The notes beneath the pieces are model-generated. The model searched no databases. It was given only the letters and a program-made list of their open reading frames with translations, and had not been told where the DNA came from. From Hallerella sp964587155 (GTDB lineage: Bacteria > Fibrobacterota > Fibrobacteria > Fibrobacterales > Fibrobacteraceae): a stretch of 64,000 nucleotides of DNA. This document shows, in pieces, positions 8,795-17,840 of the stretch; the stretch's first letter is position 1; the number at the start of each line of letters is the position of its first letter. The DNA lies in NCBI GenBank assembly GCA_964587155.1, contig CAZPKF010000006.1:1-64000 (forward strand). The letters are read 5' to 3'. The position numbers were made by a program, and so were the translations under genes.

Positions 8795-9148
8795 TTATTC
8801 AAATTCGCTATGCCAAACACCGTCCTTTTTCAAAAGGATCAGTATCTCGCTGCCTCCGTCAAAATGGACCTTTCCCAAATCGACAATTCGCCAATTCCCG
8901 GCAGAATCCGCCGCAGAAAATACGATATGGAATGAGCCGACAAAATCCTTTTCGCGCACAAGAGAAAGCTCACCCGGAAGTACCGTGTCCCGAACCCAGG
9001 GAATCGTATCCCTTTCGCCGACGACAGAAAATGCGGCGACTGCAGCATCGGCCCCATTTTTCAGTTGGAGCCTTTCTGTGGAATCCAGAATCAAATGAGT
9101 GCACCCGGAAAGACAAAAAAGTGTGAACATCCACGCAATGAATTTCAT
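8795..9148 (-). CDS. Small lipoprotein of unknown function
   Basis: A 117-residue protein with a lipoprotein signal peptide (MKFIAWMFTLFCLSGC, Cys at 16). The mature domain looks like a small beta-sandwich, with alternating strands such as AAVAAFSVVG, GSFHIVFSAAD and NWRIVDLGKVHFDGG. Its ATG overlaps the stop codon of the upstream envelope protein gene by 4 bp, so the two are co-expressed and may act together at the outer membrane. No family was recognised. Confidence 0.6.
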   Translation of the reverse strand: MKFIAWMFTLFCLSGCTHLILDSTERLQLKNGADAAVAAFSVVGERDTIPWVRDTVLPGELSLVREKDFVGSFHIVFSAADSAGNWRIVDLGKVHFDGGSEILILLKKDGVWHSEFE

Positions 9149-10377
9149 TTCGCATTCTCCCGGACAATTCCTGTCGCAGTCAACTCGGAGCCGTTTGACT
9201 TCGACTGTTCTTGGACTCCTTTCTTCCGCGATGCGTCAAAGGCCTTTTCGCGTTCTTCGCGGCGTTGCTTTTTCAGGTTTTCATCGGTATCGATTTCACG
9301 CGTCTGCATCGGAGTCGCCCGGGAACCGTTCAAACCGACAAACTTGTCCATAATTTTTTCAATGCCCAGATGGAATTGCATCGTGAGCGTTCCCCGCAGT
9401 CCGAACACGTTTTCAATGTCATCCGCATGATTGTAACCGATGCGGAAAAACGGCATGGAAATTCCTCCGCCCCACAAAAGTTCACCGCCCGGTTTGCGGT
9501 AACAGGTCACATCGAACGAGACCACTTTTGACGGGTCCGGGTAATATTTAACCGCCACAAATCGGACTTCGGGATCTGGAAAATAAACGGCGACTTCGGC
9601 ATACAGGCGTTGCCCGATTAAATTCTGTTCCACAAAAATCCGCAAAGAATCATAAGATTCTCCGCCGCGGTCATACAAGGCGACATCGATATTTGGCAAA
9701 TGCGTTGTCCACCCCGAAGCATTTCCGCCAAGAACCTGTTTGGATTCCAGATTCAAACTGAGCCGGGCATGGCGAAAGTCGTCATGATGAAAACTGGTTT
9801 GCAGAGAGAGTTTTCCCCACGTCAGTGCGGCCCATTCAAAAAGGCTGTCCGATTCCGTGGTGTAAACATTCGCCACGTATTCTGGATTCGTGTATTGAAT
9901 ACCGCCGGCAAATCCAAATCGCCTTTGCGGATTCGCAAGAGAAAATCCCGCCGTTTGCACGCTGCGGACAAGGGAAAAATCGCCATAATGCGGGAAAAGT
10001 AAAAAATCTTCACTGTCCCAGCCATGGCGTTCAATCCACCAAAGAATGCCCAGGTCAAGTCCGCTTTTGCCCAATTCTTCGGCAAAGTAGCCCGCAAAAT
10101 TTTGGCGGAGCACATAACCTTCGTGCTTGCCGTATTCCGTTTTCAGTTTAGATTGCCCCGGTAATGGGAAATAATACAAGTTCGCGCCCAAATAGCCTTT
10201 GGCACCCGGGCGAAAAACGGTTCCAAATTCCCGCAATTGCAGATCGCGGACAACGTTCCCGCCTGCCGAAACGCCTTCGGGCGTCAAGTTTCCCGCATGC
10301 GCAAACAGGCAAAGGAAAAGCACCCAACCTGCGACAAAAGCAGGCCGGATGCCCATTCGGAATCGTTTGAAAGCCAT
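9145..10377 (-). CDS. Secreted/outer-membrane protein of unknown function
   Basis: About 410 residues. An N-terminal signal peptide (GWVLFLCLFAHAG) is followed by many amphipathic beta strands with aromatic residues (GYLGANLYYFPLP, RFVAVKYYPDPS, ISMFF-like segments), consistent with an outer-membrane or periplasmic beta-rich protein, and a charged C-terminal tail (KKQRREEREKAFDASRKK). I do not recognise the family. The ATG at 10377 is one codon inside a longer TTG-start frame. It lies 12 bp after the DUF1015-type gene and overlaps the small lipoprotein gene downstream, so it belongs to the same minus-strand run. Confidence 0.6.
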   Translation of the reverse strand: MAFKRFRMGIRPAFVAGWVLFLCLFAHAGNLTPEGVSAGGNVVRDLQLREFGTVFRPGAKGYLGANLYYFPLPGQSKLKTEYGKHEGYVLRQNFAGYFAEELGKSGLDLGILWWIERHGWDSEDFLLFPHYGDFSLVRSVQTAGFSLANPQRRFGFAGGIQYTNPEYVANVYTTESDSLFEWAALTWGKLSLQTSFHHDDFRHARLSLNLESKQVLGGNASGWTTHLPNIDVALYDRGGESYDSLRIFVEQNLIGQRLYAEVAVYFPDPEVRFVAVKYYPDPSKVVSFDVTCYRKPGGELLWGGGISMPFFRIGYNHADDIENVFGLRGTLTMQFHLGIEKIMDKFVGLNGSRATPMQTREIDTDENLKKQRREEREKAFDASRKKGVQEQSKSNGSELTATGIVRENAK

Positions 10378-10389
10378 CAAACCGGAGCC

Positions 10390-12219
10390 TTAATCCAGCG
10401 AATGAACCAACAGGCCATCGCGGAGTTTCGGTTCAAACCAAGTGCTTTTCGGCGGCATGATTTCACCGGCATCGGCAATCGCCATCAGCTGATCCAACGT
10501 TGTCGGATACATAGCGAAAGCGACGGCGCATTCTCCCGAATCCACCCGTTTTTCAAGTTCGGAAAGTCCGCGGATTCCTCCGACAAAATCAATGTTTTTC
10601 GCCGTGCGGGGGTCTTCTACGCCAAACAGCGGATTCAGCACCCACTTTTGGAGAAGGGCGACGTCCAAGCTGTCTACCGGGCCCAAATCCTTCAAGAACG
10701 CCGGTTTGAATTCACAGGAATACCATTTGCCGCCCAAATACATATTCACCACATTTTGACGGGCGGGATGCGCTTGCCCCGGAAGTTCAGAAATGACAAA
10801 AATGCGTTCGAGTTCCGTCATCAACTGTTCCGGTGTGCGACCGTTCAAGTCTTTCAATACGCGGTTGTAATCCAAAATTTGAAGTTGCGTACTGGGGAAA
10901 AGAATGGCGAGATAACGGTTGTATTCTTCGTCACCTTTATTCTGCGGATTTTCGGAAGCTCTGTAACCCGCCGCCCGCGCACCGGCAGCGCTTCGGTGAT
11001 GCCCGTCAGCGATGTAACTGACAGGAATTTTGTCATACGCTTCCCGGATTTTTTCAATTTCCGCATCATCGTCGATGATCCAAACCGTATGTCCAAAGCC
11101 GTCCGCTTCGGTGACAAAATCGTAAACCGGGGGACGGCGGATAATATCCTTCAACAAATTAAACTGGCCGTTATCGCGGTATGTCAAAAAGACCGGTCCC
11201 GTATTGGAATTCGTCGCCAAGACATGGCGCAAGCGGTCATCTTCCTTGTCTTTGCGGGTCAGTTCGTGTTTTTTAATGACTCCGTCAAAATAATCCTTGG
11301 CGGGCACAGTGCAAACGAGACCATATTGTTCCCGACCATTCATGGTTTGCCGATAAATGTAAAGGCATTCTTTTTTGTCGAACGCAATGACACCTTCGGC
11401 GATAAACTTGTCCAAATTTTCCTTGGCGTGCGCATAGACCCGAGAATCATAAGCGTCTACGGAATCCGGCAATTCCAACTCGGCACGCGTGATGCGTAAA
11501 TACGAATACGGCAGACCATTTGCCAGTGTTTTCGCTTCTTCGCGATTCATCACGTCGTAAGGAAGTGCGGAAATGTCCTTCGCCTTGGCCGGATCGACAG
11601 GACGGAGTGCTTTGAATGGAAAGATATGCATGTGTTTTCCTTTTTGCTTGGCTTCTTTCAAAATGACTTCATCTTCGGAGATGAGTTCGTGGATGTAACG
11701 GTTCTTGAGTTCGAGATGCCTGCGTTTGCGGTAAGAAACGATGAAATAGGCGGCGATGCCAAAAACAACGGCAAAGACAAATGCGACAATGGTGATTCCC
11801 AACAGGAACGCCAAAAGATGCCCGGAGGCCTCGTTCCACAATCGGGAAATGACTTCGACGACGTTGCGGAACGAAAGTCCTTTGATTTCTTCCAAGAAGT
11901 CAAACGAAATTTTCTCCGGCTGGAGAATTTTCCGTCCGATGTAATAACCCGCAGGATAAAAGAATCCGAATTGTGTCAGCGGATTCGCCACAAAAGAAGC
12001 GACGACACCGGGCACTTTGGGGAGACGAAAAAGGGCGCAAACTGCTACAGTCAAAATAATGGCAACACCAATTGTCGGCCAAATGCCAATGAAAACACCG
12101 AGAAAAACAGAAAGTGCGACCTGCAAAGCATCCATCCGCTTGGGAAACATCCGATTGAAGTAGATATAAGAAATCCGGGCCGTTCTGGATTTGTTTGATT
12201 TTTTTCGGTTGAGTTTCAT
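10390..12219 (-). CDS. DUF2062-DUF1015 fusion protein
   Basis: One open frame of about 609 residues. Residues about 25-170 form a DUF2062-type membrane domain (VALSVFLGVFIGIWPTIG, PLTQFGFFYPAGYYIG, then a third hydrophobic stretch before a basic YRKRRHLE). After a linker, residues about 197-609 match DUF1015: the start MHIFPFKALRPVDP, YDVMNREEA, and a YIADGHHRSAAG motif resembling the ParB/SerK-type DGHxR box. Some ParB-fold relatives are serine kinases; activity here is not shown. At 11631 an internal ATG with AAGGA about 7 nt upstream could also make a free 413-residue DUF1015 protein. The chosen outer start has GGAG 8 nt upstream. Confidence 0.8.
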   Translation of the reverse strand: MKLNRKKSNKSRTARISYIYFNRMFPKRMDALQVALSVFLGVFIGIWPTIGVAIILTVAVCALFRLPKVPGVVASFVANPLTQFGFFYPAGYYIGRKILQPEKISFDFLEEIKGLSFRNVVEVISRLWNEASGHLLAFLLGITIVAFVFAVVFGIAAYFIVSYRKRRHLELKNRYIHELISEDEVILKEAKQKGKHMHIFPFKALRPVDPAKAKDISALPYDVMNREEAKTLANGLPYSYLRITRAELELPDSVDAYDSRVYAHAKENLDKFIAEGVIAFDKKECLYIYRQTMNGREQYGLVCTVPAKDYFDGVIKKHELTRKDKEDDRLRHVLATNSNTGPVFLTYRDNGQFNLLKDIIRRPPVYDFVTEADGFGHTVWIIDDDAEIEKIREAYDKIPVSYIADGHHRSAAGARAAGYRASENPQNKGDEEYNRYLAILFPSTQLQILDYNRVLKDLNGRTPEQLMTELERIFVISELPGQAHPARQNVVNMYLGGKWYSCEFKPAFLKDLGPVDSLDVALLQKWVLNPLFGVEDPRTAKNIDFVGGIRGLSELEKRVDSGECAVAFAMYPTTLDQLMAIADAGEIMPPKSTWFEPKLRDGLLVHSLD

Positions 12220-12268
12220 CTTCAAGACTCCATGCAATTTGTCGCAGAAAAGATAGCAAAAGCTCCAG

Positions 12269-14452
12269 TCAACGGGATTTTTTGGATGTGGATCGGACTG
12301 GCATTCGCCCTCCGGAAATTCCCGAAAGCAGACGTCCCTGAACGAAAAGGAACAGCAATACCACAGGAAGTGTCGAAAGCGTTGCCGCCGCCATCATCAA
12401 ATCAAAACGCGAACCGAATTGTCCAAAGAACAGCCGCATTCCAACAGGAATCGTCGCCGTCGACAAATCCATGGAAAACACCCACGCCACCATCAATTCA
12501 TCCCATGCCAAAATGAAAACGTAAATGCCCGTTGTCACAATTCCCGGAAACGCAGACGGGACCACGACACGGAAAAAAGCGGAAAGCGGTGTGCAACCGT
12601 CAATCAGCGCAGCTTCTTCAATTTGACGAGGAACCGCGCGGAAAAAATTTTGAAGAATCCACGTAGCCATGGGAAGGAACAGCGCCGAATACATCAAAAT
12701 GATTCCCCACTTTGTATTCAACATTTGAACAGGCGTGTACACTTGCAATGCCGAAGCCACAATAAACACGGGGATCAAAAGCAAAATATTGGGGACAACC
12801 TGACTCCACACGAGACCCGCATTTGCAACGAGATGCCGGTGAACAGAGATTCTCGAAAATCCATACCCAGCCAAAGAACCAAATACAAGGCAAATGAATA
12901 CAGTCGCAAGGCAAATGATTAGCGAATTGAACAGAAAAGTCCCAAAGGGAATCGTTCGCCAAAGATCTTCATAATTTCGCCAATGCAAATAAACTCCGCC
13001 CGATGGCAACGTCTCGGAATCCAGCAATTGACCACTGAGCAAATCCAAACGTGAAATTTTCCCGCCCGGCATCCCGACAAGCGCAACTTCGCCGTCTAAC
13101 GCCAAGCTGGTCGCCGTTCCCTCCACAGAAAAGAATTTTTGCCGGGGACTTTCACTCAACAAATCCCATAAATCCATTTTGACAATGCCACTTGTCAGTC
13201 CAAAAAATATCTCGTTACCTTCACTGCGAATAAGAGAAATGTCGGATTGGAACAGGCGGAAATCCCCATAAAGGCGTTTGACGGCACGCCCCGCGCGGAA
13301 ATCAAAAAAGACGATTTCCCGTCCGCAGGCAAAAAGCATGGAACTCCGGCTCACTACCGAAAAACGCAAATCACGTCCGTTGTAAAAAGGCAGCCCGGAT
13401 TCGCCAAAAAGATAATTCGCCGTCACTTTCCCCTTCGAAATATTCACCAGGGAAAGCCCCTGATCATGCGCGACAAGGACTTCGTTTTCGGAAATGCGCA
13501 AAATCCGTTGCACGGAACTCGATGGGAGCCCGTTTTGCGGCGTAATCCAACGAATGGGAGCCTCGGGATTTTCCCTGTCGACAATCGCAACACCCGGAAA
13601 CGATTCCCACCAGAATCCCACACACAGGAATTTTCCAACGTTCGCGATGGATGCTCCATGGTCGCTCGCGGGAACGCGGTCCACCCAGATAGGCGTCCAA
13701 GGAATTTGCCTGTACATCGTCAGGGTTGTCGGAATCCGTTCTGCTAGGCACCAGCGGAAAAGTTCCCTATTTTCTTTGGGAGTCCGGTTTCGTTTTTTGA
13801 AAAGCCTCTCGATTTCCGGATTCACCCAGTCCGTCTTTTTTTGCCAAACGGCAATGATGCGGGAAAGCATCTGGGGGGAATCCAAAATCCCATTGAGCGA
13901 ATCCATAACGGAAGTATCTCGGGGGAAAGTTCGCCCGGTCATTTTGGAAAGCGTCCATTCCGAATTTTCAATTAAGGATACGGAATCCAACAGAGTGCCC
14001 AAACGGGAAAATTCCCTTTCCGGAGTTTGATTTGAAACGTAACGGAACGGGGTAAAATCCGCATTCAAAAAAGATTTTTTAAACGCATCAAATCCCCAGC
14101 GGTTTTCAATCCGCATCGAAGAAATTCCTATTTGCAGCAAGCCTTCATCCGGCGAAAAGGCGTAGAGCATTGAATCAGAAAGGACGTAATTGACTGTGAC
14201 CGCCTGAAGATCCAGCGAACGCCGATTCCCTTGCAGATTTTCTTCTTCGAACAGATAAACTTGTCCGTGCAATGTTCCCACGACATAACGTCCGCCGACT
14301 GTCTTTTCAAAAAAGACGACATCATTCGGATAATTCGTAGGTAAAAATTTCCCCTGAAAAATATCGCTCGTGCCAAGCAGGGAACTCCACACCATCCACA
14401 GAAGCGGAGCCAAATTCAAAAGGGCGAATCCCCAGGCGAGAACTTTAACCAT
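12269..14452 (-). CDS. MalG-type sugar ABC permease with large periplasmic propeller-like insert
   Basis: A 727-residue permease, far longer than the usual 270-300. TM1 (about 3-24) begins the protein; the normal permease core resumes at about residue 490 with NYEDLWRTIPFGTFLFNSL and continues through the EAA loop EEAALIDGCTPLSAFF and the last helices. The roughly 450 residues between TM1 and TM2 form a predicted periplasmic domain with repeated strand motifs (RYVVGTLHGQVYLF, NEVLVAHDQGLSLVN, GNEIFFGLTSGIVKMD, GEVALVGMPGGKISRLD) typical of regulator-type beta-propellers. It pairs with the upstream MalF-type permease, which it overlaps by 8 bp. The insert may contact the binding protein or sense a ligand; this is inference. 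Confidence 0.85.
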   Translation of the reverse strand: MVKVLAWGFALLNLAPLLWMVWSSLLGTSDIFQGKFLPTNYPNDVVFFEKTVGGRYVVGTLHGQVYLFEEENLQGNRRSLDLQAVTVNYVLSDSMLYAFSPDEGLLQIGISSMRIENRWGFDAFKKSFLNADFTPFRYVSNQTPEREFSRLGTLLDSVSLIENSEWTLSKMTGRTFPRDTSVMDSLNGILDSPQMLSRIIAVWQKKTDWVNPEIERLFKKRNRTPKENRELFRWCLAERIPTTLTMYRQIPWTPIWVDRVPASDHGASIANVGKFLCVGFWWESFPGVAIVDRENPEAPIRWITPQNGLPSSSVQRILRISENEVLVAHDQGLSLVNISKGKVTANYLFGESGLPFYNGRDLRFSVVSRSSMLFACGREIVFFDFRAGRAVKRLYGDFRLFQSDISLIRSEGNEIFFGLTSGIVKMDLWDLLSESPRQKFFSVEGTATSLALDGEVALVGMPGGKISRLDLLSGQLLDSETLPSGGVYLHWRNYEDLWRTIPFGTFLFNSLIICLATVFICLVFGSLAGYGFSRISVHRHLVANAGLVWSQVVPNILLLIPVFIVASALQVYTPVQMLNTKWGIILMYSALFLPMATWILQNFFRAVPRQIEEAALIDGCTPLSAFFRVVVPSAFPGIVTTGIYVFILAWDELMVAWVFSMDLSTATIPVGMRLFFGQFGSRFDLMMAAATLSTLPVVLLFLFVQGRLLSGISGGRMPVRSTSKKSR

Positions 14453-15389
14453 CTCGAGATCCTCCGCCTAGTGTACGATACCAGACACTGACGCAAATCA
14501 TCATGACGAACATGGTCAACGTTCCAAGGGCCGCACCTGCGCCAAAATTCCATGTTTGAAAAGAAGTCCTGTATAGGAACGTCATAATCAAATCCCCAAA
14601 TTTCCCCGGGAATCCCGATCCGTTTCCGAACATCATCGCGACCAAATTGAAACTATACATGTTGACGACGAACGCCTCTAAAATGACGACCGCAAAAACG
14701 GGGCGCAAAAGAGGAAGAGTCAAATGCAAAAAACGTTCCCGCGGTGGAATGCCATCCAGTTCAGCCGCTTCGTAAATATCCCGGGGAATCGCCTTGATTC
14801 CAGAGAGGAACATCATCATGCAAAACGGCCAATTCCGCCAAATCGTCGGAATGACTATTGCCCAAATGGTATTCGGTCCCGTCAGCCAATTCGGTTTGAC
14901 AAGATTCCCGTCCGCCGAATACGTCCACGATGCGCCAAACAATCCCGAAATTTTATCCCAATGCAAATAATCAAAAAGAATCGTGTTGATGACTCCCGAA
15001 TCCTGTTGCCACATGAACCCCCACAGCAATCCGACGACATAAGTGGGGACCACCCAAGATAACGTCAGCAGGATTCGCACTAAGCCGACTGTACGGAAAT
15101 TCTGTGAAACGAGCAAGGCTCCCACAAGACCAAGGGCAATGCATCCCGCCGAAACACAAACCGTATAAATAACCGTGTTCCGAATAGCATCCCAAAGTCC
15201 CATCCCGGCGACAGAAGAGACCGCATCCACAAAATTTTCCACGCCAAAAGTGCCGTTCCGGATATTCTGCAAATTCGCGGAATCCCCCGAAAAGAACGGC
15301 AAAGCCACCCCGAATAAAACGGGGACAAAGAAAAACGCCAACAGGAAAAGCGAAAACGGCAAGACAAAAAAGAAGCGTTTTCTCATCAC
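14445..15389 (-). CDS. MalF/UgpA-type sugar ABC permease
   Basis: A 314-residue inner-membrane permease of the carbohydrate uptake type 1 family, with about six membrane helices and the EAA loop AAELDGIPPRERFLHLTLPL that docks on the ATPase. The first helix (FFFVLPFSLFLLAFFFVPVLF) is followed by a periplasmic loop. It forms the transmembrane channel together with the MalG-type partner downstream. Start ATG is 2 bp after the stop of the binding-protein gene with AAAGGGA upstream. The substrate cannot be told from sequence; a plant-derived or maltose-like oligosaccharide is plausible for this family. Confidence 0.9.
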   Translation of the reverse strand: MMRKRFFFVLPFSLFLLAFFFVPVLFGVALPFFSGDSANLQNIRNGTFGVENFVDAVSSVAGMGLWDAIRNTVIYTVCVSAGCIALGLVGALLVSQNFRTVGLVRILLTLSWVVPTYVVGLLWGFMWQQDSGVINTILFDYLHWDKISGLFGASWTYSADGNLVKPNWLTGPNTIWAIVIPTIWRNWPFCMMMFLSGIKAIPRDIYEAAELDGIPPRERFLHLTLPLLRPVFAVVILEAFVVNMYSFNLVAMMFGNGSGFPGKFGDLIMTFLYRTSFQTWNFGAGAALGTLTMFVMMICVSVWYRTLGGGSRDG

Positions 15390-15390
15390 A

Positions 15391-16758
15391 TCATTCCCTT
15401 TGCCTGCGAATGTAATTGTTGATTTCCTGATCCGCAGCCCGGATTTCTGCGCGGATTTCTTTTTCCGGCCATTTATTTTCGGGGCTAGCGGTCACCAAAT
15501 CAAAAATATTCCCAAAACGCCGCAACAGAATTTCCGTTTCTATTTCTCCCCAATAGGGAACAGCCGGATACGAACGCAAATGGTGAATCATCTGCAAAAA
15601 GACATCGCGTTTGGGGTCTTCTTTAAAAAACGGATATTCATAAGTCGAAAGAAGCGCAGGCAAAAATCCTGTCACACGGAAAAGTTCCAACTGAACATCG
15701 GCCCTAGTCGAAAGATAATGCACCAATGCCACTGCCGCACGGCGATGCTTTGAAAACTTCAATACAGAAAGATTTGATCCGCCAGCGAAGTAATAGGGCG
15801 TTTTTCCGGCAGGAGCCGATGGCGGCGCCATCACAGAGTAATTTCTCGCGGTCACACTCTTGGAAGCCCCTCCCAAAAAACGGGGACTGTCCAAATACAA
15901 AGTTTTGTTTGTCACGTCGAACCAAAACGCCTGCCGTCCTTCATCAAAATCCAAACTGACCTGGTTCGTATTCCGCGTCAAATTTTTCCGGTCATTAAAG
16001 CCGTCCCGCACCAGGCTCAAATAAAAAAGGATTCCCGCAACACTTTCTGAAGATGCCAAACGGCTTTCAACACCGGCGGAGTCCAGAAAGTCCCCGCCAG
16101 CGCCCCAGATCCACGGGGCAAAATTGTGGATGACATTCCAATCGTGTTTTCCGGGATACCCAATCGGAGAAACCCGCATTCCTTCAATTTCCGGAGAGGC
16201 TTCCTGAATTCTTTTCAATGCGTTTCTGAAATCTTCACGGCTCCGGATTTTTTCCGGATCGACACCGGCGGCGGCCAACGCATCCCGGCGAAAGTAAAGC
16301 GGACGGACATCCAAGAACCACGGAAGCGAAGTCACCCGCGAAAAACCAACCGGGCGCGCAAACTTCATCGATACCGGAGCAAAAAGGGAATCGCCGCCAG
16401 AAACTTCAAGTAAAGAATCCAACGGTAAAAGCGCACCTGTCGCCGAAACGGCTGCAGCCCATGTCGTCGGCATTTGCATGACATCGGGACCATTCCCCGT
16501 CGAAGCCGCCGTCGTGATTTTCGTCCAGGCGACGCTCCAGTCCAAAACGGTCAGCCGCACTTCGATGCCCGGATTTTCCAGTTCGAAATTGCGCAATAGA
16601 TGCCGCATATCCACCATGGGATCCGGGCTGTTCGGCATTATCCACAGTTCCAGAACTTCTTTCCGGTAAGTATCCCCCGAAGGGCATCCGAGAAGTCCCA
16701 ACAAGCAGACCGCCATTCCCAACAGCCGGATTGCCCTGCGGAATTTCAAAGGAGACAT
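15391..16758 (-). CDS. Sugar-binding lipoprotein of an ABC importer
   Basis: A 455-residue family 1 extracellular solute-binding protein. The signal ends in a lipobox (LLGLLGC, Cys near 25). The mature part shows the family landmarks ELWIMPNSPDPMVD, NFELENPGIEVRLTVLDW, the TGNGPDVMQMPTTW segment, and near the C-terminus TFAGGSNL-like YYFAGGSNLSVLKFSKH with ALVHYLSTRADVQLE. It captures the sugar outside the inner membrane and passes it to the two permeases. It overlaps the ATPase gene by 13 bp and ends 1 bp before the MalF-type gene, so the order is ATPase, binding protein, MalF, MalG. Confidence 0.9.
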   Translation of the reverse strand: MSPLKFRRAIRLLGMAVCLLGLLGCPSGDTYRKEVLELWIMPNSPDPMVDMRHLLRNFELENPGIEVRLTVLDWSVAWTKITTAASTGNGPDVMQMPTTWAAAVSATGALLPLDSLLEVSGGDSLFAPVSMKFARPVGFSRVTSLPWFLDVRPLYFRRDALAAAGVDPEKIRSREDFRNALKRIQEASPEIEGMRVSPIGYPGKHDWNVIHNFAPWIWGAGGDFLDSAGVESRLASSESVAGILFYLSLVRDGFNDRKNLTRNTNQVSLDFDEGRQAFWFDVTNKTLYLDSPRFLGGASKSVTARNYSVMAPPSAPAGKTPYYFAGGSNLSVLKFSKHRRAAVALVHYLSTRADVQLELFRVTGFLPALLSTYEYPFFKEDPKRDVFLQMIHHLRSYPAVPYWGEIETEILLRRFGNIFDLVTASPENKWPEKEIRAEIRAADQEINNYIRRQRE

Positions 16759-17837
16759 TCCCCCGTCGATATATCAAACAAGTGAAGATTCTTTTCGTCC
16801 AATTCCAAATAAATCTTTTCACCGACAGAAAATGTTTCCCTCGGAGAAACCCGCACAACAAGGCTTTGCGCCTCGGATTGGGCGTAAACCAGAGTATCGT
16901 AGCCCAAATGTTCTATCACTTCGACCGTCGCCGGAATGGCTCCGGGGAAAGCTGAGCTGGGAATCAAAAATTCAGGGCGGACGCCCACGAGCAGGCGCGG
17001 AATATTGCCAAATTTTTCCCTGAATCCGGCAGAAACCGGAAACGGAAATCCCGCTTTTTCAAAATAAAGTCCGTCGTGTGTCCATTGCGCAGCAAAAAGA
17101 TTCATCGGCGGCGTGCCAATAAAACTCGCGACAAATTCATTCGCCGGATGCGCGTAAAGTTCCATCGGGGTTCCCGTCTGCTGAATCTTTCCGCCGTCTA
17201 GGCAAACGATCCTGTCGCCCATGGTCATCGCTTCATTCTGGTCATGGGTCACCAAAACCATCGTTGCCTGCAATCTGGCGTGCAACCGTCCCAATTCCAC
17301 GCACATTTGATTCTTCATTTTGGCATCTAATCCGGAAAGCGGCTCGTCGAACAGGAATATTTTCGGCTTGCGGACAAGGGCGCGCCCCAAGGCGACTCGC
17401 TGCCTTTGCCCGCCAGAAAGATGTTTCGGTTTGCGGGATAGGATGGGTTCCAAATCCAAAATTTCCACCGCTTCGCGGATACGTTCCCGAATTTCTGCCG
17501 TAGAATAGATGCCCTTGATGCGCAGCCCGAATTCCAAATTTTCGAGGACGGTCATGTGCGGATACAGCGCATGGGATTGAAAGACCATCGCGATGTCGCG
17601 GTCTTTGGGTTCTAACCGGAACGCATCCTTCCCATACAGCAGAATTTCTCCTTTTGATGGGGCCTCAAGACCGGCAATCATGCGCAAAAGAGATGATTTT
17701 CCGCAGCCGGAAGGACCGACGAGAACGATAAATTCACCTTCCCGAATAGAAAGGGAAACGTCGCGTACAGCAGAAACGTCCCCAGGGTAATCCTTGGAGA
17801 CATGCAATAATTCTATCGCCACTTTTTCTTCGGCCAT
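16746..17837 (-). CDS. Sugar ABC transporter ATPase (MalK/UgpC family)
   Basis: A 363-residue ATPase with Walker A VGPSGCGKSSLL (about 37-48), signature LSGGQRQRVALGRAL, Walker B IFLFDEPLSGLDAK and switch region VTHDQNEAMTMGDR. The C-terminal about 110 residues form the OB-type TOBE regulatory domain (LVGVRPEFLIP, VVRVSPRETFSVGEKIYLEL), as in MalK and UgpC. It energises the sugar importer encoded immediately downstream. MalK-type ATPases can serve several importers and can bind regulators through the C-terminal domain. It starts 3 bp after a receiver-like gene, which suggests that gene is part of the same transcription unit. Confidence 0.92.
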   Translation of the reverse strand: MAEEKVAIELLHVSKDYPGDVSAVRDVSLSIREGEFIVLVGPSGCGKSSLLRMIAGLEAPSKGEILLYGKDAFRLEPKDRDIAMVFQSHALYPHMTVLENLEFGLRIKGIYSTAEIRERIREAVEILDLEPILSRKPKHLSGGQRQRVALGRALVRKPKIFLFDEPLSGLDAKMKNQMCVELGRLHARLQATMVLVTHDQNEAMTMGDRIVCLDGGKIQQTGTPMELYAHPANEFVASFIGTPPMNLFAAQWTHDGLYFEKAGFPFPVSAGFREKFGNIPRLLVGVRPEFLIPSSAFPGAIPATVEVIEHLGYDTLVYAQSEAQSLVVRVSPRETFSVGEKIYLELDEKNLHLFDISTGECLL

Positions 17838-17840
17838 GAA

